A stretch of DNA of 64,000 nt, from contig CM049320.1 in the NCBI GenBank assembly GCA_026874595.1, forward strand, positions 25,954,214 to 26,018,213, given 5' to 3'. Made by a program: the position numbers and the translations under genes. The DNA is from Sipunculus nudus. Its lineage: Eukaryota > Annelida > Sipuncula > Golfingiida > Sipunculidae. Shown one piece after another: positions 37,890 to 49,089 of this stretch; the first letter of the stretch is position 1, and every line of letters starts with the position of its first letter. Under the pieces are notes generated by a model. The model saw only the letters and a program-made list of their open reading frames with translations. It searched no databases and was not told the origin of the DNA.

Positions 37890-38220
37890 AACATGCTAAA
37901 AATCGCCAACTTCTCAGGCTCAAAGTCAGGAGATCTTGAGTCCTAATCTCAGCCGAGGCGGTGAGATGATTTAAGGTCGGCCCCAATCCAGAGTGAGCGC
38001 TCTGCAAGCTTAATGGGAAAGCCGTGTCCAACAGCAGTTTTTCACACACCAACCAGTGCGCCTTCCGGGGATTCCTCGAAGGTAATGCCTAACAATAGGA
38101 ATTACTACACACCCAGGGCCCATAGGTGCAGCAGTCACCGGGCCTGGTTAACACCAGCGATATAAAAAGAGAGGTAGCGTGTGAAACTGCCCTGTCAGGC
38201 AGTCCGTAACCGCGATAGAA
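37890..38220. repeat. Possible tRNA-derived SINE relic
   Basis: A G+C-richer island with AGATCTTGAGTCCTAATCTC, which could be a worn B box, preceded by an A-box-like stretch, then CCGGGCCTGG/ACACCAGCG text typical of dispersed repeats. The assignment is weak. A 105-codon minus-strand frame across it has no coding signature. Confidence 0.25.
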
Positions 38221-38833
38221 AATGTAGGCGGTTACTCAAACTAAAACGTGCTAGAAATTCATATGCATAGGAAAATATATGCCCTTTTTTATCTTTTTAG
38301 TTTTGAGTAAATGTAATGTAATGTCTATATACGATTTGGACCATCCAACATGTATCATCAAAACCTGGACATGAAATGTGATATAACATGGTTGAAAACT
38401 GAGATCTATGTGCAAATTCCCTACCGACAGGACGCACTAGTTTCAAATTTCTTTATTCCTGGATTTCAAGCCATTTTAGCCATCCACTGATATTTTCTCA
38501 TACAAATTACATAGTTTAAATTAATGCAATTGTTCAATGACCCCTTACACTGTCAGCGTGCCTGGCCAGGGCAGAGTTTGTTCCATCTTAGCATGCTTAC
38601 TCCTCTGTTGAAACCTATTTTTCCCCTTTTCTATTAAAAGTATCCAGCCTGTAAGACTAAATGATAATGTTGTATTTATATGTTGGGGCAAACACAAATT
38701 ATAAAAATTAACACACTCGCATTCAATACATTCCAAAAAAATATAACAAAGAGCTGAAAGATACAAATATATGGGTCTAAAGAACATTGTTCACGCAATG
38801 GTTCCGGAAAAATACTTCTACCAGTATAGAATA

Positions 38834-40151
38834 CTGTAGATTCAGAAATATTAGTTGGGATTTTATTTTCGTGGTTTTCGTGGATCAAGATAATCCACGA
38901 ATTCATGATTCCAACGATCAAAAAATCACACGGTCAGAGGATATATATACGGTATCTCAACGGAAGCTGGTGGTCGACTTTATATTTATAATTGTTACCG
39001 CTGGCTGAATTTTCAATAAAGATACAAAAATTGTTTATTACTTTTTTATGATTCTTTTTGATACAATCATTAAATGCACTGAATTGCTTTTCGTAAATTA
39101 CTATAAAAATACGGGATTTATAAATATTCTTTTGTCAATTAAATTATTTCCCCTAATATTGTACGATCACGGCCCCCTGAAATCTTTACAATAAAACAAT
39201 ATCAAAGTATAATTTAAACTGAAAACGTATTTTCCTCTTATTAGCATTTCGGATGAAAAATTCAAGAACAATACCACATTTCTATCGAGCAAAGCGGTAG
39301 TTCTGACACGCCAAGAACGGTACACATGTTCCGATGTTCGTAACCATAGCTACCGAGGCACGGCTTTTTCGGAACCGGCCTTTTCAACATTCTTTCAATA
39401 GATATTAAACGAGACTTACGCTACCTATTGGTCTAAAAAGACAAGGGCCGTGTAAACTCATTTGCATTACCGCGATTACCGCGGGACGCGAAAGAGCACT
39501 TATTCCGAATAAGGCGGTACTTTTTCCGAATATTGCCGATGGTGGTACATATATATGTTAGCGTAAGTAAGTGCCACCGAATACTATTAGGCAAATTATT
39601 TCTTTATAATCTCCAAATATAGCTGACATGATGAATGACGAACGAACCGTGTCTCGTCTCACCGCCCCGTCAGGGATTTACAGGCGCCACATGTGACTAG
39701 CGCCTAGATAAAAAAAAAGTTAAAAACCTTCATGTGGACGGTCCCGTTTATTTTTTTACTCCGGTCAAGTGATGATTTACGTTTTCTGTTAACGTGGTGT
39801 GATCGGATGTTATAACTGATAGCCGATGTATCGGGTGTTACAACCAACAGCCGATGTATCGCCCGGCACGTGTCGGTCACGGCTGATTAATTCTTTGTTA
39901 GGCTCGGGTCGGGCGGAGCATGTTTGTTCAACACTGACCTGATTGACCGCGGTACAGGCGCACCGTGCGATAAGCATCTGAGCCAAGCCACCTGTGTACA
40001 TCGGGCTCGTCTTCCTTGCGCACATGGAGGTATTAAAAACCATAATTTTCTCAAGTTTTCTTTGTCTTTCCACGAATTCAAATACCCCACGATATGCGTT
40101 TTGTACAAAAACCACGAAATTTTAAGCCCACGATATTATCTGAATCTACAG
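38834..40151. mobile_element. 1.3 kb non-autonomous TIR element with TA target duplication
   Basis: The left end CTGTAGATTCAGAAATAT and right end (reverse complement) CTGTAGATTCAGATAATAT are flanked by TA on both sides. Subterminal TTTCGTGGTTTT words are also mirrored. The interior (38.95-40.02 kb) has no transposase-like frame. The end organisation matches the 0.44 kb element at 23403-23843, with different TIR sequence. Tc1/mariner-type mobilisation in trans is inferred from the TA duplication. Confidence 0.7.
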
Positions 40152-40606
40152 TATATGGAACATTTGGTCGCTATGCACCGTCCTGCTTATTGAAGAATTG
40201 AAGACAACATATATTCTGACAGCACTTGGTAAAGGCAGTGAAAAGCATTGGCTGCCATTTTCAGAGAGGTGGCATTTAGAGTATTCTGCCTTGTTCAATG
40301 GACCACATTTTTCATTTGAACGTTTGAAAAAAGAGTTAAAAAGAGGGAAGTTATATGTACATTTAACCAGACCAGTCAGGAGAGATCCCTTTGACAAAAA
40401 TACCGTGAAGCATGAAACGTTTATAATTATCCTTTAAGTTTATTTAACAACCTTTCATCTCTCCTTTGCTGCAGGTTGTACACAGGTGTGACACAGGTAT
40501 GGACTCTCTTCGGGCAAAACATACCTTAATGCTGCTTGTGTATTTAAATACAATCCTAACCGAACATTTACCTATTTATCTATTTGTCTATCTATCAATC
40601 TATCTC

Positions 40607-40608
<2 letters not shown>

Positions 40609-40680
<72 letters not shown>

Positions 40681-40712
40681 CAGAGAGAGAGAGAATGTGT
40701 GTGTGTGTGTGT
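40609..40712. repeat. Compound microsatellite (TA)n-(GA)n-(TG)n
   Basis: About 19 TA units to 40647, then an imperfect (GA)n tract to about 40694, then a short (TG)n. Confidence 0.95.
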
Positions 40713-41279
40713 ACTGCAACAATTACTGAAAATAATTAGGGGACCCCGCATTTATAAGCTATGGCATATGATACATGGGCTACTTATGTTTCAAAAGCCG
40801 AGTGTCAGATTGTACACTGATGTAAATGTTTATCCAGGTTCAGTCGGAAAATACAAGACAAACATAACAACACAGACTAGAAATATTTAAAACTCTTAAA
40901 AACGAACCAGGTTGAACCTGAGATCTGAACTGAACAAGCGACCCAGTGACTAACAAACAGAAACGGAATAGAAAAAAAATCTGACACCTTTCTTGCTCTC
41001 TCACTCACATTCATTAAGGTAACTCCGACACAAATAATATAAATATAAGAGTGAGAGACTCTAGATGTTTTTTTAATGAAAGTTACATTTCCATAAAGCG
41101 CAACATTACTCACGGCTGAGTGATTCTTTTAACAGCATAAACGGAGAGTGTTCACAGTCTGAAAATGCAACAATTGGTTGCAATTTATCGGTAACCATCA
41201 GGCCATCGGACGCTTTTCTAACCTTACGTACTGTCAGAGCACTAGGATGCGCACGCGATGAACACTGGCAGGAAGCAAC

Positions 41280-41325
41280 ATGCTCCTGTTAGTATTTGCA
41301 ATTCTATGTTCGGCAAGACAAATAG
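41280..41325 (+). CDS. Modular protein, exon 1 (signal peptide)
   Basis: MLLLVFAILCSARQI then donor G|GTAAGC, phase 1. It is an ideal short hydrophobic leader. No TATA box was recognised upstream. Confidence 0.7.
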
Positions 41326-41489
41326 GTAAGCACTCCGAGGAAGCATTATATACATAATTTAATTATTATCATTATTCCTTGAGATAACTGTCATCAAATG
41401 CCCTGCTTCTGTTTCAACAAAAGTTAGATTTAATTAATAATGAATCATGCACAGTTATTTTTTATGTTTCAATACAGCTTAGTGTTTTT

Positions 41490-41557
<68 letters not shown>

Positions 41558-42848
41558 AATCCGGATAGAAATAGCGGCTTCTGTGTCCAGCTCTGGTCGA
41601 GGCCAGTTGAATCTGCCTATTGCAGTTTTCGAGAAGAATATTTCTTCATTGTCGAGTTCCTGGTTCTGTAAATATAACCAAAAGGTTTGCTCAAGAAACT
41701 AATATTTTACAGAAAAGGAATTATACAATAGCTATCCAATAATTCGTTCGAAATGCATGTATGTGTGGCGATATGGTTTTTAATACATATAATATGCTTT
41801 ATGGTAATAAAAAGTAGCATATGATTAGGTGCTGTGACAATGATTTGGTCAAAACAGGTACAAATCCTTGCAGGGCTTTTTCTTATTAAAGTTGAACAAT
41901 TAAATATCTTATTCACAATGCTGTTAAACACGAAGAGCTTATGAAGGTAAAACAGTCCAAGACCATGGGGTACTTGATAAATCGCATTTGACAAGCATGT
42001 CGAAAAGACATGCTTGGTTGAAGAAGCAACTATTCTAAATAAGCTACCAGAAATTAATCAATTAATTACGGATTTATCCCTAATGTTTCAATGTCCGTAT
42101 TTTTCATGTAAAAGATAAGTGCAGTTACGTAACATTCCGTTGCGTTGCATTACGTAAGCATTTGCATATGTACATTATACGTAGTTCATGTTAAGTTTGA
42201 TGAGGCCCTACTATGAAAACCAGTGTAGGATTTGTAGATTTTTTTTTTTTTGGGGGGGGGGGGATTCTACTGGCCTAATTTTATACGATTTATTGTCACT
42301 ATATCCAACTTGTCTCACAAAAGAAAGGACAATAAAAATATGAAAGAGAAAAATCACACTTCTATACTTTTGTCACCAATAAGGTGTTACATAATGTGTC
42401 ATTAATCAAATAAATTTTATAATTATTTAAGTTTTTATGAATTTATGACAGCAGGTTGCAATAAAAAAAAGGAATGACACCTTAAACCGTTCCATTCAGG
42501 CGCAAAATGGAAAATGCTTTAGTATGGTCGGTTCATGTGACATCTACCTTTAATTATCTACGGGGTTGTTAGCGGGATGTTTTTGTATATCCATCCACTT
42601 GCGTCTACGTTTAGCCTTAATATGTTAAATGCTCTTATAGAAATCGCATTCGTGCGATAAAACTCCATTAGGTAATGTAACAGTCCTTTTAGTACAGCTT
42701 AAAGCATAATGCAAAATGGCTGTCAATTAACATGAAGTAAAAGTAGACGTGTAGTGATCGGTTATTGGGCCAGGTCCAACGATAATCTTTCGATAATAAA
42801 CGCTTGATGATTATATGCGCTATAAAAGTGTTTATAAATCTACTATTA

Positions 42849-42904
<56 letters not shown>

Positions 42905-45900
42905 CGAAACGTTACGAAAAGAAACAGAACTTTCGAAACACATTTGAACCCTAAAGAGCAAGCAAATACAATATTCAACTACATGGGGAAATAATCCAAC
43001 GCTCTTGTCCATGTAACCTTCGGGAAGAAATACAGGATATTATATCACAAAAGCGACAAATCTGTAATCTTATTGAACAAGCGAAGTGTCACTCTCTAAC
43101 TCTTTAACTAAACTTCGATTTAATACTTATATGGCTCTACCATTAAATAATTATATATATATTAAATATATATGCATATATATTCAGCACGAGGTCAGGA
43201 CATAATGGTTTACTACGGAGATATGAGTGATCCTGAGGACGACGCATTATCTGAAATTCAGTGTCCAGCAGGATACACTGTTGAAAACTGCGAGTGTGAC
43301 GGAGCCGCCATATGCGACGGAACCTACCTGGAAGAGGTGCACGACATAGAAATATGTTACGCACAGAACGCTCAGGACATAGGTGGGGTGAGGGTACGTT
43401 TAAATAGGTTTTTCATTTTATCCAATAATTTAGCACTGGAAAGCAAATAATGGCTACGCATAAACACAAAATACTCTGTTTTCTATAACGAAGGTAGTAC
43501 GGCCATTTGCAATGATACCGTTAAGTAAGTGTTGCCCTTAGAGGAAAAAAGTAATATACGGAATGACGATTCATGGCCGTCTTCATACCATGATTAGCTG
43601 AATTTCCATTATGCCTACTTATTTCTCCGTAATCAGGAAATGCTTGTCGAGAGGCAGTCCAGACCATATTTAGCACTGTATGTAGTACTAGTAATTATTA
43701 TTGTTCAATTAAACAAAACATTCTCGCTTCTTCAGTGATTAAATCAAATTTGCATACATCTCTCTAGCCCTTGTCCTACGACCTAAGGTGAGATTGATTT
43801 AAATATCGCACTTCACGTGTTGATTCAAATTTCAGGCAAAAATCACATGTGAAAAGAAAACAGAAGGAAAGGAACGGTATATAATCAAAACGTCGAACGC
43901 GGTCTCCCAGCCAAGTGTCTTTTGTCCACATGGAACCGCGTTAGTGAGTTGTATGATCGTCAACGGGTTAGTACTAGGTTCCATTTCTTTAATTTCACAA
44001 TGTACTTGTTAATACAGAAACCTTATTCGTTATTATGCTTCTGGAAAAATCTCTATGATGGGTCTGCTAACACTTCACATTGGTCCTTGTAATAGCAAAT
44101 CCATGACAAATACACATCTATGACAAATAAAGAATCTTTAAAAATTACCCCAAATGGTAATAATATTTCTAAGTTGATGGTCGCTTGCTAACATCACTGT
44201 CTTCTCGCATGAATGGTATAGAATGGAAGGTTTATACAAATTAACGACTAGATTTTCCATAGTCAAACCATAATTTACATAATAACTGGGACATTTTCAG
44301 TTACATGAACTGGCCTTCGGAAAGACAAACCTATCTTGTTGAGGGAATGATCTGTAGGAATACAAAATACTGTTCCTTTGGTTGTAAAGTACAAGTCATT
44401 TGCCGTGGTAAGTCTTCTTTTGAAAAATTTAAGTAGAAACTATCGAGACTACCAAATATTACCTCAATAAATATTACCTACAAAATTGACTTTTAAATCT
44501 ATAATTTTTTTATTTAACAGACATATTTTCTGTCATGTTACAACTATGTATGCAACTCGTTTTTTATGATTTTGGGTAGGAAGATGACGTTCAATCCAAA
44601 CAGACATACACATACATCAAATATTTCTGACAGTTCGTTTTCGAAATGTTTACGAAACATAATGAACTATTAAAATGCTCGGGCAGTTTATTCAAATACA
44701 TGATGTTCAAGTATGTTTTACTATATACATAACTCTGATAATTACATTGTTTGAAACATAGCAAGCAATTAAAAAAAAGTCAAAATGCTCCGACAGCTAG
44801 GCTTTTACCAATTTGATTCTATCACTATGTCGTCAGTTGTCCGCAGTTATCTCTAGCGGGGATGTAGGAACATCAGAACATCATTTAAGACAGTGAAACG
44901 TTAGAGGGAAAAAGATCAAATACCGTATCAGGAGTTTATCTGGTCTAAGTGTCATTTGACTTTTATATTCCATCTTTCTACAGTTGTCTATTGTGGGGAC
45001 CCGGGATCATTAGAACATGCCATAAGAAATGGAGTTGACTACTACTTCGATGGTGAGGTACAGTACGAGTGTACGAAGAACACTTACATGAAAGCACGTG
45101 ACCAGCTCATGACGTCACAGGCAATAAAGTGCATGAGTGACGGAATGTGGAACGCTTCATTGCAGGAGTGCACATGTAAGAATACATATCTTTACGTCAT
45201 GAAACTATGAAAATATTAAAAAATAGTATGGTTAACTTTAGAAATTATGTATATATAAAACATTTAATGTATCAGTTGGTGTAAGAGCATTTGTGCTTGT
45301 CTACTTATCGATTGTGTAAATTGTAGGTGTTTATTAAGTTTTTAGCATTCTTGCGCATATTAAAATTAACTATATTTATATCATAATATTGTTACGTAAG
45401 ATGAAACGTGTGTTGAACAGACAGTAAATACGTAGTGTCAAACATATTTCCAGCTTAGCTGTAGGTAAATCAGGCATTATATAACTTACATTCTGGACTG
45501 ACGGATAATATATGATCTTCAACAAATAGACAGTTGCTGAATGGTGACAGAATTATAATTGAAAGTCTGTGAAATGTGTGGTGAGATTCTTGATTTGAAA
45601 TCAGAATTGGTCATCGTTGTCTTGTGTCGGTGCACCTGTGTTTCTGCAATACATTCTCTAGTCGCATTCTGGACAAGATGTAAAATCTTGAAATGTGATG
45701 ACCTGGGTGCTGTGTCTGGCTGTCCGTTGATCTGAGTGCGATATATATGAGACGAGGCTCGGCGAGGGCCTCAAACTCTTTTCCTTTCGGGCGGGAGTAA
45801 ATTTTTTTTCCCGGGAAGTGAACACCATTCTTTTACATGCCAAATATGTGGATTAACAGCTGTTGTAAATACTATATCATAACATTTTAATTTCATAGTT

Positions 45901-47295
45901 TCAAAGTTTGTCATAAATATTTAAATATCGATATTTATTGGTTGCATATATAGTTGCACTGTTATAAACTTATGTATTTTTGCACAACCTTGCATGTTTC
46001 TATATACACAACAGTGTTGTGAGATTACCCTTGTACACTACATTGCATTAACACCCGTCCGTCTAATTTACATGCCCTGTGCACTTCACATATCATTATG
46101 TGTAATGTGAACCCGCGACATGTCGCCACAGGTGGTTAGAAGATGTCCGGCCTTGGCTACTCTGGAATGCTTGGGTATCAGCTGCTAATGACCCAGCGAA
46201 GGCCATGCAGATGTGCTGGTCAGGGTATTTGCATCATTGAAGTCTTTGAGGGTATCGCTGGGCCAGCAAGTGGGTCATGACCTGTATGGACGCGGCATCT
46301 AGCGCGATTTTATTTGCGTGTGCTGTTGTATATAACTATATCTACAGCCAAGGGTTCAAAGAGACACAGGCGTCAGACAGAGGAAACAGCAGCTCCAGCT
46401 GAGTGTTGGACTCAGGCTAAATTCGGCAGCATTTATGGTAAAACAATTTCCCCATTTTATCATAACAGTTTCTGACATGTACGCAGGTATGTCTAATTGT
46501 TGTAAAAATTAAAATAGTTACATGTAGGTCAGTATCATTTATGTTTAATGATCATTTACTACACGATATATGCATCGTTACGCCCAAACTAGCTTAAAAC
46601 GGTAGACTTCCCAACAGTTTTCCTGAGTATATTAGTATTATACACATTTTGTCGAAAATATTGGGCCTTATATTAAGGTTTATCTACAAGTAGATATTTT
46701 TATTGTATAAAGGTACTTAGAACAGGTGTTTAGTAATAATTTAATGTCAGATTTTGTTTAAAAATCAACTTGGTTCATTGAGATATAATATAAACAGCAT
46801 ACATTTTACATTTCAGTTTCAGAGTCAAGTTAGTTAGTTTCAATGTAACTTTCACTTTTAATTTGATTGAATAATTAATCCTCGTTTTTTGCAGGAGACC
46901 ATCCCTTCAGTGAAAACTACTTTGTTGTGATAGAGGGACGCCTCCTGGCTGATAAAGAGGACTTCAGGAAGGCCATGGCGGTGATGTTTGCAGCTTGCTA
47001 CTGTTTTAACCTGGCATACCCAGAACAGTTTGGAGCCTCGTTGGAGTTCATGCAAAGGCAAACTACTTTATTATTTATGTATTAAAACTAATACTTTTGA
47101 TAATTCAAATGAAATATACTCAAACACAAATTCATAAGACGACAAATGCTGATTTAGTCTAGAATGTGATCTGCAGTATATATGCATCTGTTGTTAAGTA
47201 ATTAGGTCTGCATGCTTAGCTGATGTGGGTTGGATTCCTAGTAGGTGTTGGTGTAAATGTTTTATCTGAAAAGATGTGTAAACTCAGGTCTAATG

Positions 47296-47338
<43 letters not shown>

Positions 47339-47830
47339 TTAAACCTTCAGTATTTAATATATATATATATATTTATTTATAAACCTTCAGTATTAAAATT
47401 TTACATGAATGTCTCATCTTGTTAAATCATTAATACTATTGCCCCTTAGGTAAAGGTGTTGAAATAATTGTATCCACAGGCGGTAGATCTGTTATATATA
47501 TATGGCTTTGATTCATATATTTGCCCTCACTGGAGGGTACCAGTATATAAACATTGTAGTTCTTCTTTCATTGTAGTCGGTCATATCTGATTTATACTCT
47601 GGACAAGATGGGGACAAAGTGGTGTCACTGACGCCAGTTCTCTGACAACGTTGATACTCTTGATATGTATAATTATTTTAACATATATTTTCAGGCTGTT
47701 TGCGGGGATAAATCCTGGCAGAGGAAGCAAGATTGAAAAAGGGACGAAAAAAAGTTTTCCTGCCATGAACAAAAAGGTGCAGCAAGTATGGAACCATTTG
47801 AAAGAGTACAAGAAAAAATGGCAAGTTTAA
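41280..47830 (+). CDS. Secreted modular protein: 2 PCSK9-like Cys modules, sushi, furin-like site, distinct C-terminal domain (356 aa)
   Basis: An eight-exon model of 1071 coding bases including the stop; every exon junction is phase-compatible. Residues 1-15 are a signal peptide. Residues 41-89 and 114-162 are two cysteine modules (CPAGYTVENC ... ICYAQNA ... ITC; CPHGTALVSC ... MIC ... VIC) that follow the spacing of the C-terminal (CHRD) modules of PCSK9. Residues 167-226 are a canonical sushi/CCP domain (Cys 167, 193, 213, 226; Trp 219). Residues 233-236 are RHRR, a furin consensus. Residues 258-356 resemble the C-terminal region of uncharacterised and SAMD3-like animal proteins (EGRLLADKEDF, LEFMQRLFAGINPGRGSK). 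Exons 1-5 are well supported as one gene. That exons 6-8 belong to it is inferred from phase and spacing only; an unspliced exon 5 would stop at 45208. Extracellular adhesion or recognition is likely. Confidence 0.6.
41494..41554. repeat. (TA)n microsatellite in intron 1
   Basis: 30 TA units. Confidence 0.95.
42851..42902. repeat. (TA)n microsatellite in intron 1
   Basis: About 26 TA units, the second such array in this intron. Confidence 0.95.
43188..43393 (+). CDS. Modular protein, exon 2 (Cys module 1)
   Basis: Acceptor TATTCAG in phase 1; donor AGG|GTACGT in phase 0. It begins with an acidic linker (GDMSDPEDDALSE), then C-P-x-G-x-x-V-x-x-C and CYAQNAQDIGGVRVR, closely like the C-A-NA----GV-A strand pair of PCSK9 CHRD modules. 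Confidence 0.8.
43836..43966 (+). CDS. Modular protein, exon 3 (end of module 1, start of module 2)
   Basis: Acceptor AATTTCAG, phase 0. Supplies AKITC, closing module 1, then FCPHGTALVSCM, opening module 2. The donor AACGG|GTTAGT leaves phase 2. Confidence 0.75.
44301..44407 (+). CDS. Modular protein, exon 4 (rest of module 2)
   Basis: Acceptor ACATTTTCAG, phase 2. YMNWPSERQTYLVEGMICRN, then YCSFGCKVQVIC. The donor CGTG|GTAAGT is consensus, phase 1. Confidence 0.85.
44984..45175 (+). CDS. Modular protein, exon 5 (sushi/CCP domain)
   Basis: Acceptor CTTTCTACAG. A 192-base symmetrical phase 1-1 exon, as is usual for sushi domains. CGDPGS..., VQYEC, AIKCMSDGMWN and LQEC give the four Cys and the Trp. 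Donor T|GTAAGA. Confidence 0.9.
46348..46437 (+). CDS. Modular protein, exon 6 (basic linker, furin-like site)
   Basis: Acceptor ATATCTACAG, donor G|GTAAAA, phase 1-1, 90 bases. Encodes KGSKRHRRQTEETAAPAECW. RHRR fits R-X-R-R. The same cluster could instead be a nuclear localisation signal if exons 6-8 belong to a separate intracellular protein. Confidence 0.55.
46895..47057 (+). CDS. Modular protein, exon 7 (C-terminal domain, part 1)
   Basis: Acceptor TTTTTTGCAG, phase 1. HPFSENYFVVIEGRLLADKE, a FAACYCFNLAYPEQFGA helix and LEFMQ. The exon ends AG followed by GCAAAC, so a GC donor is needed to keep the family-typical FMQR-LFAGINP join. An antisense open frame here is a shadow. Confidence 0.7.
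47297..47331. repeat. (TA)n microsatellite in the last intron
   Basis: About 17 TA units. A second short (TA)n follows near 47358-47371, inside a repeat of the text AAACCTTCAGTATT. Confidence 0.95.
47695..47830 (+). CDS. Modular protein, exon 8 (C-terminal domain, part 2)
   Basis: Acceptor TATTTTCAG, phase 2. LFAGINPGRGSKIEKGTKKS then a basic amphipathic end (VQQVWNHLKEYKKKWQV) and TAA. The INP-GSK step followed by a K-rich helix is the hallmark I recall for this C-terminal family. Confidence 0.7.
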
Positions 47831-48143
47831 ATGGACGAGAAGGATCTCCCTGGACTCAGCATATATCTGTCAGGCCTTTTTATTTTGATAAGTGACATTT
47901 TGATATTGAACTCTTATTTAATATGTGACTGAATAACTCAAAATGTGAGACGTTTGAGCAAGAATTGTCTCATGTCCGGCTGGATATATGACAAGTCAGT
48001 ATTGTTTACAGTATGAACTCTTTGCTCAGCTGTTTCTGCTCTAGTTATTATATAAAATATATATCTGCTAGTTTTCTGCTATAAGAAAAGGACCAAAGAT
48101 TGACCACACAAGTTATGGCTTCTTTTTAATAATGTAACGAATA

Positions 48144-48218
48144 CAGTAGAGTGCCAATTATCCGAACATCTGGGGGGGGGGCACGGGCTTTGTTCTGATA
48201 ACCGAACGTTGGATGAAC
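48144..48218. mobile_element. Possible pogo/Tigger-like TIR fragment
   Basis: TA then CAGTAGAGTGCCAATTATCC and GAAC resembles the CAGT-GA-TCCC-ATTATCCGAA ends of pogo-type elements. TCTGATAACCGAACGTTGGA follows. The other end and any transposase were not found. Confidence 0.3.
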
Positions 48219-48867
48219 GATTATGTGTAAACTAAAGTCCTTTCATCGATGTTGTTAGCTCTTTAATACAAGTATTTTAGAGTCCTTAAAAACATGACCA
48301 GATTCAAGTTACATTATCATAATTACTAAATATAGCGTTTTTTTCGAAATACAATATGCTGAGCCCACAATGTGCTGAACTGTGTTAAATTAATCTGATA
48401 AATTCTGTAAACTGAAATATTGAATTAGTATTAAATTATGATCTTACTAAGTCATGGGTTAAATTGCTTTCACATGTTCCGATATTTTCTAAAAGGTTTA
48501 AAGCTTGACTATATTTAACATAGTGTAACCACACAACCATCGTACGAAATAATGAAATAAATTAATTGTATACAATTGAAAATTGATTGAATGAAAATTT
48601 CCTAGCTGAAATAAATTGTTTTTATTTTACATGTTTCTTTTCTCTTGTTTTCACGCATAATCAACTTTCCCCGCAGCTTCACAGTTTTCCAGCACCAACA
48701 TCAACAAGAAAATATATGCCATTTAATGGAAGATTACAGTAATAATCTCTGAGTGACCCTCCCTGTCAACATTTAAACATTCTTGTTGAAATACAGTATA
48801 CTATCAGTAATTTCACATTACTGATGTATAAAATTATTTGTCATGAATGAATAAAACACTGTATGTA

Positions 48868-49085
48868 AACTTACAAAACAATGCATTTAAAATTGTACAT
48901 GTGTTATACATCAACAAGTTACACAACATTGCGATTTATATTACACAACATTGCGAATTATATAACACAACATTGCACATTAATTTACAGAACAATGCAT
49001 ACACAATTACACAACACTGCAAATTACAGGCCACTGTAATATACAGAACATTGTACTGGCACCCGTGCTGCCATAACATTGTTGT
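48868..49085. repeat. Degenerate ~21-bp tandem repeat
   Basis: Units like TTACACAACATTGCGAATTA recur about nine times with indels (ACAACATTGC, AGAACAATGC, ACAACACTGC). Non-coding. Confidence 0.75.
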
Positions 49086-49089
49086 GTAA

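Noticed and set aside
46130-46290. G+C-richer stretch before exon 6, considered as an extra exon (reads WLEDVRPWLLWNAW in one frame)
   Set aside because: No frame runs cleanly between an acceptor and a donor, and adding it would break the phase between exons 5 and 6.
46858-47061. 67-codon minus-strand frame
   Set aside because: Shadow of exon 7 of the modular gene.
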